Assembly (NCBI GenBank): GCA_945883495.1
Contig: CAMCXS010000023.1
Coordinates: 1-64,000, forward strand
Length of the DNA: 64,000 bases
Direction of reading: 5' to 3'
DNA from: Akkermansia muciniphila
GTDB taxonomy: Bacteria; Verrucomicrobiota; Verrucomicrobiia; Verrucomicrobiales; DEV007
Below, piece after piece: positions 9,111-19,730 of the stretch (position 1 is the first letter of the stretch; each line of letters begins with the position of its first letter). The position numbers were made by a program, and so were the translations under genes. The notes below the pieces were generated by a model. The model worked only from the letters and a program-made list of their open reading frames with translations. It was not told the DNA's origin and did not search any database.

Positions 9111-10031
9111 ATGGCCACCGCTTCATCCGCCTCCCGCCGCCGGTTTCTAGCTTCGCTCGCCGCCCTCGCCTGCCCCCTCCCAAGCATCGCCCACGGAGCA
9201 ACCCCAGTGAAGCGCGAGGCTTTTCTCGTCAGCGGCCTCAGTCTAGCCGCCTATTCCCTGAAATCAGAGTTCGCCTGGATGCGGGGCAAGCCTGGCACCG
9301 GCAAACTAGACATTCCCGGCTTCCTCGACTATTGCGCATCGCTCGGTCTCAGCGGAGCGGAGCTCACCGCCTATTTCTTCCCGCCAGAAGTCGACGCCGC
9401 TTCCTGCCGCAAAATCAAACGGCACGCCCATCTCCTCGGCATTGATCTTACAGGCGGAGCCATCGGCAACAACTTCAGCCACGCTCCCGGCAGCGAGAAA
9501 GCCAAGGAGCAGCTCGACTACACCCGCCAGTGGATCGACCTCTACGCCGAAATGGGGATTCCCGCGATCCGGGTTTTCGCCGGCAACCCCACCAAGGATA
9601 TCCCTGAAGACCAAGCGATCGCCAACATCATCACTAATCTCAGCGAAGCCCTGGTCCACGCCGAATCGCGCGGCATCCTGCTCGGGATGGAAAATCATGA
9701 CTTCACGACGCACGTCGATCGCTTCCTAAAGATCGTGAACTCAATCGATTCCCCTTGGCTTGGAGCCACGTTCGATTCCGCCAACGTCGATCCCACCCTT
9801 GAGCCCTACGCGCAAATGGAGCAAATCGCGCCCTACGCCGTCACCGCACAGATCAAAACGATGATCAAAACGCCCGAAGGCGAGGTTCCAACAGACTTCG
9901 ATCGCGTGGTCGCAATCCTCAAAGCGGCGAACTATCGCGGCTATTTGGTCCTCGAATACGAAGAAGAGGATCCCTATACGGCCATTCCGCTGCACATCGA
10001 GAGCTTGCGCCAAGCGATCGCGAACGCGTGA
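9111..10031 (+). CDS. Tat-exported sugar phosphate isomerase/epimerase-like TIM barrel protein
   Basis: The family (xylose isomerase-like TIM barrel, AP endonuclease 2 fold) isomerises or epimerises sugars with a divalent metal. The 306-residue protein starts with a twin-arginine signal (ASRRRFLASLAALACPLPS). It shows the barrel hallmarks: GLSGAELTAYFFPP, IPAIRVFAGNP, the metal-site region GMENHDFTTHVDRFLKIV, LGATFDSANVDP and, near the C-terminus, GYLVLEYEEEDP. Export of such proteins is common in Verrucomicrobiota and Planctomycetota. The substrate cannot be read from sequence. Confidence 0.85.
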   Translation: MATASSASRRRFLASLAALACPLPSIAHGATPVKREAFLVSGLSLAAYSLKSEFAWMRGKPGTGKLDIPGFLDYCASLGLSGAELTAYFFPPEVDAASCRKIKRHAHLLGIDLTGGAIGNNFSHAPGSEKAKEQLDYTRQWIDLYAEMGIPAIRVFAGNPTKDIPEDQAIANIITNLSEALVHAESRGILLGMENHDFTTHVDRFLKIVNSIDSPWLGATFDSANVDPTLEPYAQMEQIAPYAVTAQIKTMIKTPEGEVPTDFDRVVAILKAANYRGYLVLEYEEEDPYTAIPLHIESLRQAIANA

Positions 10032-10051
10032 CCCAAGTCCCCCCTCAGTCC

Positions 10052-11023
10052 TCAGCCAGAAAGGCCGACATCCCCCGCCCCACCGGGCAGCCCCCGCGCT
10101 GAAAGACCGGTCGCGCGCGCCGGAGCCTTTTGCTTCTTCGGCTTGGCGGCGACCGAATGGAGCGGCTCATGTTGGAGATGACCCGCCTCCTGGAAGAAGA
10201 GATGCACCGGAGCACCGAGACGAAGTCCCTCGTTGTGGTAATTCCGCCCGGCTGCGTCGGTGTCGCAAGTCAGCTCCGCGAACAAATCCTCCGCTAGCCT
10301 GCGCTCCGCATCCCCCAACGAAGACTGCTTTGTTGGCGACAAGCGCTTCGGGAGCTCCACCTCCGCTGGATCACATCCATGCCCCAAACTCCGCAGCAAA
10401 GTCGCGGCGCCAAACGGGTTCACAACATCCTCAAAGCGGACCGAATGCATCCGGATCCGCTGATCCGTGACCACGAGGCGCTCGTAGTAGGCCCCGCGAG
10501 CCTCCATCTCGTGCACATACCACAGCGCTTGGCCAAACATGCGATGCTCCAGATACGGCGCTGGATTGACAATTACGTTTGGATAATGCGCATCCAGAGT
10601 GAACAGCCAGGTAAAGTGCGCCTGGATGAAATCGAATCGATTCAAGTGCGACCAGTACGTCTCAAACGTGTTTCGTGTCAGCCGCACCAAGTCGATCCGC
10701 ACGGAGGAAGGCAATAAATCGAGATTCTCGATCAAGCCGGCCTTGGCGTGAATATGGGCCATCTCCGCGTACACCCGGGCCCGCGATTTTTGGTCCTCCG
10801 TGAATTTCTTGCGCCAGAAGGAACGAACTTCTGGGACATTGCCGATATGGTTGAACGTCGTCAGCTGCGAGGCATCCGGCGTGCGGCGTCCGAAGTGAGG
10901 AAACCCGCTGAACTCGTGATGCACCTCCGCGCCCGCGATGTTCAAGTGCAGCAACCGGGTAAGAAATGCCGTGCCGCTGCGCCCGGTGGTGATGGAGTAG
11001 ATGAATTGGCTAGGCGCGTCCAT
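10052..11023 (-). CDS. Sulfotransferase-like protein
   Basis: The protein (323 residues from ATG 11023) opens with YSITTGRSGTAFLTRLLHLN, which matches the 5'-phosphosulfate-binding loop of P-loop sulfotransferases. A later RNTFETYWSHL segment fits the 3'-phosphate-binding region. The overall layout resembles short bacterial sulfotransferase-fold proteins, so transfer of sulfate from PAPS to a surface glycan or other acceptor is possible but unproven. The reading frame stays open to 11464, but that extension lies opposite the DUF1552 gene and looks non-coding. ATG 11083 is a second possible start. No clear Shine-Dalgarno sequence is seen. Confidence 0.65.
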   Translation of the reverse strand: MDAPSQFIYSITTGRSGTAFLTRLLHLNIAGAEVHHEFSGFPHFGRRTPDASQLTTFNHIGNVPEVRSFWRKKFTEDQKSRARVYAEMAHIHAKAGLIENLDLLPSSVRIDLVRLTRNTFETYWSHLNRFDFIQAHFTWLFTLDAHYPNVIVNPAPYLEHRMFGQALWYVHEMEARGAYYERLVVTDQRIRMHSVRFEDVVNPFGAATLLRSLGHGCDPAEVELPKRLSPTKQSSLGDAERRLAEDLFAELTCDTDAAGRNYHNEGLRLGAPVHLFFQEAGHLQHEPLHSVAAKPKKQKAPARATGLSARGLPGGAGDVGLSG

Positions 11024-11146
11024 GTGGGGCAATTCAGATTTGCTGACTGCTTGCAATTCTAAACCATTTCCAAACTTCTGCATCTCGAATTCTTCGCTCG
11101 CCACCTCACGGCGCTTTTTCGCAAACTCCTGCCAGCCCTTTGCCCC

Positions 11147-12448
11147 ATGTTTGTCAGCACCAAAGCCCATCTTCCCCGCCGCACCCTCCTCCGGGGCGCC
11201 GGAGCCGCCGTGGCACTGCCTTGGCTGGAAGCGATGTTGCCAGCCTTTGCCAGCCCCGCCCAAGCCGACGTCGCCACCACGCCGCCCCGCCGCTTCGTCG
11301 CCATCAACTACGGGCTTGGCTTCCATGGCCCGCACCTGTTTCCGAAAGAATCTGGTCCGGAACACGCCCCCACTCCCTACCTGGAGTTGCTGAAAGCGCA
11401 CCGAGGGCAGTTCTCGCTGATCTCCGGCCTCTCTCATCCCGAGCAGAACGGCGCCAACGGCCACACCTCCGAATTGACGATCTTAACCTCGGCTAAGCAC
11501 CCGGGATTGCCCGGCTTCCGCAACAGCATCTCGCTCGACCAATTTTTGGCGGAGAAGCTTGTGCCCGATACCCGCTTTCCCAGTTTGGCTCTGAACGTCT
11601 CCGGCCGGGAATCGATCTCCTGGTCTAGCAACGGCGTAAACATCCCCGCCGCTGGCTTGCCGGAAACGCTTTTCCAGATGATGTTCGTCACCGGAACCCC
11701 CAAGGATATCGAGCAACAAACTGCTGAACTCCGGCGAGGCCGCAGCATTCTCGACACCGTCAACGAACGCGCCAAACAGTTGCACGGTACCCTGGGCAAA
11801 CAGGACCAAGAGAAGTTCGATCAATACCTCACGAGCGTCCGTGAACTGGAAACCCGCCTCCAAGACTCCGAAAGCTGGGTGCACAAACCGAAGCCAACGA
11901 CCACGGCGAAACCGCCCAAAAACGTCACCGACCGGCTCGACTTCGTCGCCCAAAGCCGGCTGATGCACCAAATGATCGTCCTCGCCCTGCAAAGCGATTC
12001 GACCCGCATCGTCACCCTACGCTCCTCCGCGATGAACGACGTTCCCAAGCTGCCGGGCGTGGATACCGGGTGGCACGACCTCAGTCACCATGGGCAAGAT
12101 GACCAAAAGATCGAGGAGCTGAAGTTGATCGAGACCGCGGAGTTTCGCGAGATCAACGCCCTCCTCTCGCAGCTCCGGCAAGCGCCGGAAGCTTCCGGCT
12201 CGGTGCTAGAATCCACCCAATTGCTCATCTCCAGCAATCTTGGGAACGCGAGCAGCCACAGTTGGCGCGATCTCCCCATCATTCTCGCGGGAGGCGGGTA
12301 TCGGCACACGGGCCACCTCGTGGGCGGCGGGGCAGGAAACGAGAACACCCCGCTTTGCAATCTCTTCGTCCAAATCGCTCAACGCATGGGCGTCGAAACT
12401 GAACGCTTCGGAAGCAGCACCTCCAATGGGATCAACGGGCTCGCTTGA
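11147..12448 (+). CDS. DUF1552 family exported protein
   Basis: DUF1552 proteins accompany DUF1587/DUF1592-type cytochrome proteins in Planctomycetota, Verrucomicrobiota and some other phyla, in the way DUF1501 accompanies DUF1549/DUF1553. The 433-residue protein has a twin-arginine signal (RRTLLRGAGAAVALPWLEAM). Family landmarks include RFVAINYGLGFHGPHLFP near the N-terminus, SLISGLSHPEQNGANGH, and the central helical region SVRELETRLQDSESW. It is followed after one base by its usual partner, so the pair forms an operon. Function is unknown; a carbohydrate-related periplasmic role is guessed from context. Confidence 0.9.
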   Translation: MFVSTKAHLPRRTLLRGAGAAVALPWLEAMLPAFASPAQADVATTPPRRFVAINYGLGFHGPHLFPKESGPEHAPTPYLELLKAHRGQFSLISGLSHPEQNGANGHTSELTILTSAKHPGLPGFRNSISLDQFLAEKLVPDTRFPSLALNVSGRESISWSSNGVNIPAAGLPETLFQMMFVTGTPKDIEQQTAELRRGRSILDTVNERAKQLHGTLGKQDQEKFDQYLTSVRELETRLQDSESWVHKPKPTTTAKPPKNVTDRLDFVAQSRLMHQMIVLALQSDSTRIVTLRSSAMNDVPKLPGVDTGWHDLSHHGQDDQKIEELKLIETAEFREINALLSQLRQAPEASGSVLESTQLLISSNLGNASSHSWRDLPIILAGGGYRHTGHLVGGGAGNENTPLCNLFVQIAQRMGVETERFGSSTSNGINGLA

Positions 12449-12449
12449 G

Positions 12450-14849
12450 ATGAGATTCGCCTTCGCTACCGGCGTCCTGCTGATTCTGCTTGCCCCCTCC
12501 CGCTCGCTCGCCGCGCCCCCATCCGTCTTCGTCCCTTTCCTGGAGCGGCACTGCTACGACTGCCACGACTCCGAATCGAAAAAGGGCGGGCTCGACTTCG
12601 ATGCGCTGGGCACCGATCTGACCGAGGCCGCGACCCTCGCCAGATGGGTCCGGATCCATGATCGGGTCCGCGATGGCGAAATGCCGCCTCCGAAACAGGG
12701 GCCACTGGCAGCCGACGAGAAATCCGGATTCTTGGAGCCACTCAGCGTTTCGCTCACCAAAGGTCATGCCCGCGTCAAAGGCACGGTGATGCGCCGCCTT
12801 AACCGCGCGGAATACGAGCGCACCCTGAGCGCCATCCTCGGCACGAACGTCGATGTGGCCGCGATGCTGCCGGAAGACGGGAAGTCCCACGGATTCGACA
12901 ACGTCGGCGAAGCCCTCGACCTCTCGCCCACGCATCTGCACCGTTACCTCGAAGCCGCCGGGATGGCACTCGACGCCTCCGAAACCTTTGGCCCCCGTCC
13001 CGCCGCGGAAACCAAGCACTACACGCTCGATGCCGGCCGCAACAAGGATCACGTCGGCAAACACTGGCTCAAACGCGCCGACGGCGCCCTCGTCGTTTTC
13101 ACCGCCGGTGATTACCCGGCCATCAAATTTGAGGAATTCCGGGCCCCAAAAAGCGGAAACTTCCGTCTGCACCTCACCGTGTCCGCGCACGCCTCCACCG
13201 CGCCTGTGACCTTCGGCGTCTATCTCGGCGGCGACAACGCGGAAAGACCGGTCACCCTGCGCGATGATTACCAGGCGTCCCCGGGAAAACCGCAGCTCCT
13301 AGAGATCACCGCTCCCTTGCGTCGTGGTGACACCCTGCGCATCAAACCACGTCTCAATCATCCTTTCGACGCCCTGCAAAAAGACCCAGGAGCGGAACAC
13401 ACGCCGGGCCTGGCCCTCCACGGATTGGAAGTCGAAGGCCCCTTGTTCGACGAATGGCCCTCGCGCGGACACATCTTGCGTTTCGGTGATCTCGCGGCCG
13501 AGGACTCCGGCCCCATGAATCAACGGGATAAATCCTGGTACCGGCCGCAATACCGGCTCCAATCCACCGATCCCGCCGCCGACTGCGCGCGCCTGCTCCC
13601 CCCATTCATCGAAGCGGCCTTCCGGCGCCCCGTCCCCACCGAAATGGTGCAACCGTACCTGGCTCTGGCTCAGGCCGAACTTGCCGGTGGGGCCAAGCTC
13701 GAACAAGCCTTGCGCACCGCGCAAACCGCCGTCCTCTGCGCCCCAGACTTTCTCTACCTCATCGAGCCAGCTGGCAAACTCGACGACTTCGCCCTTGCCG
13801 CGCGCCTGAGCTACATGATTTGGGGCACCCCGCCTGATTCGGAACTCCGCACGCTCGCCGCCGCCCGAAAACTCCTGGCGCCATCCATACTCCGCGCCCA
13901 AACCGAGCGACTCCTCCACGATCCCCGTTCCATCCAGTTCACCCGCAGCTTCACCGGCCAGTGGCTCAACCTCCGCGACATCGATTTCACGGTGCCCGAC
14001 AAACAACTCTACCCGGAATTCGACGAATCGCTGAAGCACGCCATGCTCCGCGAGACCGAGCTCTTCTTCACGGAGATCCTCCGGAACAACCTGAGCATCC
14101 GCGAGTTCATCGATTCCGACTGGACCTACGCCAACGAACGGCTTGCGAAGCATTACGGTTTGGAAGGCATCGATGGTCCAGTCCCGCGCAAGGTTTCCCT
14201 AAGACCGGAACATCACCGCGGCGGCATCCTCACCCACGCCAGCGTCCTCAAAGTCTCCGCAAACGGGACGACGACGTCTCCGGTGGTTCGCGGCGCTTAC
14301 GTCCTGGAACGCATCCTCGGCATCCAACCGCCACCGCCTCCGCCTGGCATCCCCGGCGTGGAACCGGACATCCGCGGCGCCACCACCTTGCGGCAACTTT
14401 TGGAGAAACACCGCGCCCAGGAATCGTGCAACAACTGCCACCGCATCATCGATCCCCCCGGCTTTGCCCTGGAGAATTACGATGTGATGGGCGGCTGGCG
14501 CGCGAACTACCGCAGCCTCGGCCGCGATCTCCCCAAACCACCGCCTGAACTCACCTCCGGCCGGAACGTGCAGTGGCGCATTGGTCCCCCGGTCGATGCC
14601 TCGGGCCAAACTCCGGACGGCCAGCCGTTCACGGATCTCGTCTCCTACAAAGCCTGGCTGCTCCACCAACCGGAGACCTTCGCCCGCGCCTTGGTGGAAA
14701 AAGTCGCCACCTATGCCACGGGCCGTCCCATGGGCTTCTCCGACCGCACGGAAATCGCACGATTGGGCCAGCTCGCCACGACACCCGGCCATGGATTCCG
14801 GGACTTGATCCACGACATCGTCCAGAGCGGCCTGTTCACAACCAAGTGA
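12450..14849 (+). CDS. Planctomycete-type cytochrome c protein, DUF1587/DUF1592/DUF1588/DUF1585
   Basis: ATG 12450 sits one base after the upstream stop and begins a signal peptide (RFAFATGVLLILLAPSRSLA). The 799-residue protein has a cytochrome-like motif CYDCH (about residues 34-38), then DUF1587 (RLNRAEYERTLSAILG), the DUF1595/DUF1592 region (ARLSYMIWGTPPDSELRTLA), DUF1588 (HRGGILTHASVLKVSANGT), a second haem motif CNNCH followed by RIIDPPGFALENYDVMGGWR, and DUF1585 at the C-terminus. The full standard domain series is present. The open frame reaches back to 12240 inside the previous gene; that part is rejected. Confidence 0.92.
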   Translation: MRFAFATGVLLILLAPSRSLAAPPSVFVPFLERHCYDCHDSESKKGGLDFDALGTDLTEAATLARWVRIHDRVRDGEMPPPKQGPLAADEKSGFLEPLSVSLTKGHARVKGTVMRRLNRAEYERTLSAILGTNVDVAAMLPEDGKSHGFDNVGEALDLSPTHLHRYLEAAGMALDASETFGPRPAAETKHYTLDAGRNKDHVGKHWLKRADGALVVFTAGDYPAIKFEEFRAPKSGNFRLHLTVSAHASTAPVTFGVYLGGDNAERPVTLRDDYQASPGKPQLLEITAPLRRGDTLRIKPRLNHPFDALQKDPGAEHTPGLALHGLEVEGPLFDEWPSRGHILRFGDLAAEDSGPMNQRDKSWYRPQYRLQSTDPAADCARLLPPFIEAAFRRPVPTEMVQPYLALAQAELAGGAKLEQALRTAQTAVLCAPDFLYLIEPAGKLDDFALAARLSYMIWGTPPDSELRTLAAARKLLAPSILRAQTERLLHDPRSIQFTRSFTGQWLNLRDIDFTVPDKQLYPEFDESLKHAMLRETELFFTEILRNNLSIREFIDSDWTYANERLAKHYGLEGIDGPVPRKVSLRPEHHRGGILTHASVLKVSANGTTTSPVVRGAYVLERILGIQPPPPPPGIPGVEPDIRGATTLRQLLEKHRAQESCNNCHRIIDPPGFALENYDVMGGWRANYRSLGRDLPKPPPELTSGRNVQWRIGPPVDASGQTPDGQPFTDLVSYKAWLLHQPETFARALVEKVATYATGRPMGFSDRTEIARLGQLATTPGHGFRDLIHDIVQSGLFTTK

Positions 14850-14912
14850 AGGGGAGCCTCTGCAAGACGGCCGCCGTTCTCACCGTGTGAGACTAGGTCA
14901 CTTACCGAACTG

Positions 14913-17900
14913 ATGCTCCGTCGTCTCATTCTCATCCTCATCCTCCTCGCCGCCGTCCCGTCCGCCTCGCCCGGCGCCACGTCTTCGGAGAAGCTCATGT
15001 TCAACCGCGACGTCCGGCCCATCCTTTCGGACGCCTGTTTCCATTGCCACGGCCCCGATGAGAAGAATCGCAAAGCAGGGCTACGGCTCGACCTCGCCGA
15101 AGCAGCCGTCCAACCCGCCAAGTCCGGCGCCCTTCCCATCGTCCCCGGCAAGCCCGACGACAGCGAGGTCCTCGTCCGCGTGCTCCTCGATCCCGATGAC
15201 TCGGACGTCATGCCGCCGCACGAAACCGGCAAAGTGCTGACCGAGGACCAAAAGCGCATCCTCCGCACCTGGATCGAGCAGGGAGCCGCGTATCAGGGGC
15301 ACTGGGCCTTCCTCGCTCCGCAACGTCCCCCGGTGCCCGCCCAAACCAGCGCCGATCACCCGGTTGATGCCTTCCTCCTCCATCGCCTCAAGCAGGAAGG
15401 GCTCACCATGCAGCCCGAGGCCGATCGCTCCACGCTCCTGCGCCGGGTTTCCCTTGATCTCACGGGCCTTCCCCCCACTTTAGCGGAGCAAGACGCCTTT
15501 GAAAAGGACACCGCCCCGGGCGCCTACGAACGCGCCGTGGACCGGCTCCTCGCCTCCCCTCACTACGGCGAACGCATGGCCATCGAGTGGCTCGATCTCG
15601 CCCGTTACGCCGACAGCAACGGCTTCCAAAGCGATGGCAGCCGCCAAATGTGGATGTGGCGGGATTGGTTGATCCAAGCCTACAACCGCAATCTCCCGTT
15701 CGATCAGTTCACCGTCGAGCAACTCGCCGGCGATCTCCTCCCGAACGCCACCCGCGACCAACTCATCGCCACCGGCTTCAACCGCAACCACCGCCTCAAC
15801 GGCGAAGGCGGCCGGATCGAAGCGGAATGGTTCGTCGAAACCGTCATCGACCGAGTCGAAACCACCGGGATGACCTGGATGGCGCTCACGCTCAACTGCG
15901 CCCGTTGCCACGACCACAAATACGATCCGGTTTCCCAAAAGGAATTCTACCAGCTCTTTGCCTTTTTCAATTCCGTTGAGGAAAACGGTGTGCTCGGGCC
16001 CGAAGGCAAGAACGGTGTCAACACCCCGCCACTCCTGCGCGTGCCATCCGAGGCTCAAGCCGCCGAACTCGCCAGCTTGGAAGCCAAGGTCGCCGCCGCC
16101 GAAGCCGCCCGCAAATCCGCCGAAAGCGCCATGCCCGCCGCCTTCGCAGCTTGGGACGCCACAACTCGTGCCAAACTCACCGCTGGAAGCAAAAGCCTGA
16201 CCGCTTGGCAACCGCTCACCGGAGATTCCGCCAAGAGCCTCAAAGGCGCCTCCCTGGCCCGCCAACCCGATGGATCCTGGCTAGCTGGCGGCCGCAACGC
16301 GCCCAACGACACCTACGAAATCACCGCCACGCTCGAAGAGGGAAGCTTCGGTGGCCTCCTCCTCGAAGTGTTTCCGGATCCCTCGCTTCCCAATCAGAGC
16401 CTCGGTCGCGGCTCCAACGGCAATTTCGTCCTCACCAGCGTCGAGTTGGCCTTCCATCAACCCGGCCAGGACGAAGCCGGCGGATCCCCCATCGCTCTCA
16501 CCAAAGCGTCCGCCACCTACGAGCAGCGGGGTTGGCCCGTGGCCTCGCTCGTCGATCCGTCCGCCAAAAGCCGCGGCTGGGCCATCGACGGCAACTCGCC
16601 GGACAAACGCATCGCCCGTCGCGCCATGTTCCTCCCCGCCGCCTCCGTTCAGGTCGTCAAGGGCACCAAGCTCACCGCCCGGCTCCGCCATGCCTCGGGC
16701 TTTGGAGATCACAACGTCGGCCGTTTCCGGATCTCCGTGACGCAACTGCCTCCGGATCAAGCCACGCTCGATGGCGGCACCGGCCTTCCCCCAGCGATTC
16801 CCCGGATCCTGGCGATCGCCCCGGAAACCCGAACCTCCGCCGATCGCCAGGCGCTCGAAAAACATTTTCGGCAAGCCGTCGATAACCCCGTCCGGCAAGC
16901 CCAAACCGCCCTGGACACCGCGCGCAAAGTCCGCACCGACTTCGAACAAAGCCTTCCCTCAACCATGGTCATGAAGGAAGAACCCGCGCCCCGCGATGCC
17001 TTCATCCTCGCCCGTGGCGAGTACGACCGGCCTGCGGACAAGGTGACCCGCGCACTCCCCGCCGTCCTTCCCCAGCTCCCGCCCGGCGCCCCGGTGAACC
17101 GGCTCGGCTTGGCGCAATGGCTCGTCTCCGGCGAGCACCCGCTCACCGCGCGAGTCTGGGTCAACCGAACCTGGGAACGCCTCTTCGGCGCCGGCATCGT
17201 GAAGACTTCGGAAAACTTCGGTTCCCAAGCTGACTGGCCGATGCACCCGGAATTGCTTGACTGGCTTGCCGTGGAGTTCGCCTCGCCCACCGTGCTTCCC
17301 GTCGTGAACGGCAAACCGGCCACCGCGTGGGACATCAAGGCGATGCTGAAATTCCTCGTCACGAGCCGGGCCTATCGCCAAAGCTCGACCAGCACGCCGG
17401 AATTGAACCAGCGCGATCCCGACAATCGCCTCCTCGCCCGCGGCCCACGCTTCCGCCTCCGCGGCGAATTGCTCCGGGATCAGGCCCTGGCCGTCAGTGG
17501 GATGCTCGCTCCGGCCATCGGCGGCCCCAGCGTCCGTCCTTACATGCCGGAGGGTGTTTGGGACGAGACCAACCGCTACGGCGATCTGCGCAACTACAAG
17601 CCCGGCACTGGCGCCGACCTCTATCGCCGCACGATGTACACCATCTGGAAACGCACCGCCGCGCCTCCGACCATGTTGATCTTCGATTCGCCAACCCGCG
17701 AGGTCTGCACGCCCAAGCGATCCCGGACGAACACGCCACTGCAAGCGCTCGCGTTGCTCAACGAAGTCACGTTTGTCGAAGCCTCCCGCGGTTTGGCCGA
17801 ACGAATGCTGCGCGAAGGCGGCGGGACGGCCGAGGAACGCCTCACCACCGGTTACCGGCTCGCCTCCGGACGCCGTCCGGATTCCGCGACGCTCGCGATC

Positions 17901-18080
17901 TTGCGCCAAGGACTCGAGGCCCGCCTCGCTCAGTACGCCGTCGCTCCGGAAGCCGCTCAGCAACTCATTGCGCACGGAACATCCAAGCCCGATCCCGCCC
18001 TTTCCCCGGCGGAACTGGCCGCCTATACCGTTACCGCCAACGTCCTCCTCAACCTCGACCGCGTCATCACCCGCGACTGA
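14913..18080 (+). CDS. Cytochrome c (PSCyt1)/DUF1549/DUF1553 protein
   Basis: This 1,055-residue exported protein has a signal peptide ([17 protein letters not shown]). An N-terminal cytochrome domain carries CFHCH in [21 protein letters not shown]1549 (about 150-360) contains [16 protein letters not shown], a second CxxCH motif. A variable central part (about 380-640) includes a coiled-coil-like stretch. DUF1553 is C-terminal (about 720-1000), with [20 protein letters not shown]. The length is normal for this three-part family. It is separated by five bases from a DUF1501 gene, the standard partner. Likely periplasmic and haem-binding; the reaction is unknown. Confidence 0.93.
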   Translation: MLRRLILILILLAAVPSASPGATSSEKLMFNRDVRPILSDACFHCHGPDEKNRKAGLRLDLAEAAVQPAKSGALPIVPGKPDDSEVLVRVLLDPDDSDVMPPHETGKVLTEDQKRILRTWIEQGAAYQGHWAFLAPQRPPVPAQTSADHPVDAFLLHRLKQEGLTMQPEADRSTLLRRVSLDLTGLPPTLAEQDAFEKDTAPGAYERAVDRLLASPHYGERMAIEWLDLARYADSNGFQSDGSRQMWMWRDWLIQAYNRNLPFDQFTVEQLAGDLLPNATRDQLIATGFNRNHRLNGEGGRIEAEWFVETVIDRVETTGMTWMALTLNCARCHDHKYDPVSQKEFYQLFAFFNSVEENGVLGPEGKNGVNTPPLLRVPSEAQAAELASLEAKVAAAEAARKSAESAMPAAFAAWDATTRAKLTAGSKSLTAWQPLTGDSAKSLKGASLARQPDGSWLAGGRNAPNDTYEITATLEEGSFGGLLLEVFPDPSLPNQSLGRGSNGNFVLTSVELAFHQPGQDEAGGSPIALTKASATYEQRGWPVASLVDPSAKSRGWAIDGNSPDKRIARRAMFLPAASVQVVKGTKLTARLRHASGFGDHNVGRFRISVTQLPPDQATLDGGTGLPPAIPRILAIAPETRTSADRQALEKHFRQAVDNPVRQAQTALDTARKVRTDFEQSLPSTMVMKEEPAPRDAFILARGEYDRPADKVTRALPAVLPQLPPGAPVNRLGLAQWLVSGEHPLTARVWVNRTWERLFGAGIVKTSENFGSQADWPMHPELLDWLAVEFASPTVLPVVNGKPATAWDIKAMLKFLVTSRAYRQSSTSTPELNQRDPDNRLLARGPRFRLRGELLRDQALAVSGMLAPAIGGPSVRPYMPEGVWDETNRYGDLRNYKPGTGADLYRRTMYTIWKRTAAPPTMLIFDSPTREVCTPKRSRTNTPLQALALLNEVTFVEASRGLAERMLREGGGTAEERLTTGYRLASGRRPDSATLAILRQGLEARLAQYAVAPEAAQQLIAHGTSKPDPALSPAELAAYTVTANVLLNLDRVITRD

Positions 18081-18085
18081 TTGCC

Positions 18086-19540
18086 ATGAACCGGATCACC
18101 GAATCTCCCAACGCCAGCGCGATCCAAGATTACCTGAATCGCCGAGTCTTCCTGCGTCGCGGCGCCTCCGCCCTCAGCGCCACCGCGCTCGCCTCGCTCG
18201 CGCAAGCCGAGGAAGCGCGCCCCGGGTTGCCCGGCTTCCCGAACTTTCCGGCCAAGGCCAAGCGGATTATTTACCTGTTCCAGTCCGGCGCCCCCTCGCA
18301 AATGGATCTCTTCGATCCCAAGCCGCAAATGGAACAGCAACGCGGCAAGGATCTCCCCGAATCCATCCGGAAAGGCCAACGCCTTACCACGATGACGTCC
18401 GGGCAGAAGAGCTTTCCGGTCGCTCCCAGTATCTTCAAGTTCGCCCAACATGGCCAAAGCGGCGCCTGGCTCAGCGAACTGATGCCGAATATCGCCAAGG
18501 TCGCGGATGAGCTGTGCTTCATCCGCACCATGCATACCGAGGCGATCAATCACGATCCGGCCATCACCTTCTGCCAAACCGGTCACCAACTCGCCGGCCG
18601 TCCCAGCATCGGTTCCTGGCTCAGCTATGGCCTCGGCACGCAGAATAAGAATTTGCCGGCTTATGTCGTGCTCACCTCGTTCGGCTCTGGTCGTCCCGAT
18701 GACCAACCGCTCTACGATCGCCTCTGGTCCGCTGGGTTCATCCCCGCGCAACACCAAGGGGTGAAATTCCGCAATTCCGGCGATCCCGTCCTCTATCTCT
18801 CCGATCCAGCCGGCATGGATCGCCAGATGCGCCGTGGCATGCTCGATGAATTGGCCGCCCTGAATCGCAAAGATCACGAGACCTATGCCGATCCCGAGAT
18901 CGATGCCCGGATCGCCCAATATGAAATGGCCTTCCGCATGCAAAGCAGCGTGCCGGACCTCATCGATATCTCCAAAGAACCGGCCCATATCCTCGAGATG
19001 TATGGCCCGGACGTGAAGCGCACCGGCAGCTATGCAGCGAACTGTCTTTTGGCCCGCCGCTTGGCGGAACGCGATGTCCGTTGCATCCAACTCTTCCACA
19101 TGGGTTGGGATCACCACGGCGGCCTTCCCAATGCCATCAAAGGCCAGTGCCGCGACACCGATCAAGCCACCGCCGCCCTGATCACGGACCTCAAACAACG
19201 CGGTCTCCTGGAAGACACCCTCATCGTTTGGGGCGGAGAATTCGGCCGCACGATTTATTCCCAAGGCACGCTCACGGAAACCAACTACGGCCGGGATCAC
19301 CACCCGCGCTGCTTCACCGTTTTCCTGGCCGGTGCCGGAGTGAAGAAAGGCTTCACTTTAGGCGAGACCGACGATTACTGTTACAACGTCATCAACGATC
19401 CCGTCCACGTCCACGACCTCAACGCCACCATCCTTCATCTCCTCGGCGTCGATCACAAAAGGCTGACCTACCGCTTCCAAGGCCGCGATTACCGGCTGAC
19501 GGATATTCATGGCGAGCTGGTCAAAAAGATCTTGGCGTAA
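18086..19540 (+). CDS. DUF1501 family exported protein
   Basis: ATG 18086 starts five bases after the upstream stop. The 484-residue protein has a strong Tat signal ([19 protein letters not shown]). Landmarks include [19 protein letters not shown] near the N-terminus, the conserved [13 protein letters not shown] segment, HMGWDHHGG, and [13 protein letters not shown] followed by GRDHHPRCF, which together hold probable metal ligands. It differs clearly from the other DUF1501 protein in this window and is the longer form usually paired with PSCyt1-DUF1549-DUF1553 proteins. Confidence 0.92.
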   Translation: MNRITESPNASAIQDYLNRRVFLRRGASALSATALASLAQAEEARPGLPGFPNFPAKAKRIIYLFQSGAPSQMDLFDPKPQMEQQRGKDLPESIRKGQRLTTMTSGQKSFPVAPSIFKFAQHGQSGAWLSELMPNIAKVADELCFIRTMHTEAINHDPAITFCQTGHQLAGRPSIGSWLSYGLGTQNKNLPAYVVLTSFGSGRPDDQPLYDRLWSAGFIPAQHQGVKFRNSGDPVLYLSDPAGMDRQMRRGMLDELAALNRKDHETYADPEIDARIAQYEMAFRMQSSVPDLIDISKEPAHILEMYGPDVKRTGSYAANCLLARRLAERDVRCIQLFHMGWDHHGGLPNAIKGQCRDTDQATAALITDLKQRGLLEDTLIVWGGEFGRTIYSQGTLTETNYGRDHHPRCFTVFLAGAGVKKGFTLGETDDYCYNVINDPVHVHDLNATILHLLGVDHKRLTYRFQGRDYRLTDIHGELVKKILA

Positions 19541-19555
19541 TCCACAACAGACCGG

Positions 19556-19702
19556 TTCGGAAAACATTCCGGCCCGTTCGGAGCCGTTCCCGGTCGAATC
19601 TGGAGCACTTCCCGGCGGATCTGGAACACATCCCACACACCAAATGGACCTGCCCGGCCGCTCCAAACGCTCGCCCGGTCCGTCTGGACGTTGGAAGGAA
19701 GA
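19556..19702. repeat. Array of degenerate 21-bp tandem repeats (orphan)
   Basis: Seven consecutive units of exactly 21 bp start at 19556, 19577, 19598, 19619, 19640, 19661 and 19682. An eighth, weaker unit overlaps the preceding stop codon. Typical units begin ATCTGGA or TTCGGA, have a variable middle, and contain CCCGG near their ends (for example CTTCCCGGCGG in unit 3). The array fills the gap between two convergent genes. The pattern matches the array at 48992-49264, including the conserved GGA and CCCGGC blocks, but no gene of its own is attached. Confidence 0.8.
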
Positions 19703-19730
19703 ACCGCCCCCCCCAAGAAGGGGCGTTGAC

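Noticed and set aside
11024-11464. N-terminal extension of the sulfotransferase-like gene
   Set aside because: Runs opposite the DUF1552 gene start, is low-complexity, and precedes the natural domain start at 11023.
12240-12449. N-terminal extension of the DUF1587/DUF1592 gene
   Set aside because: Overlaps the DUF1552 coding end; the signal peptide starts at 12450.
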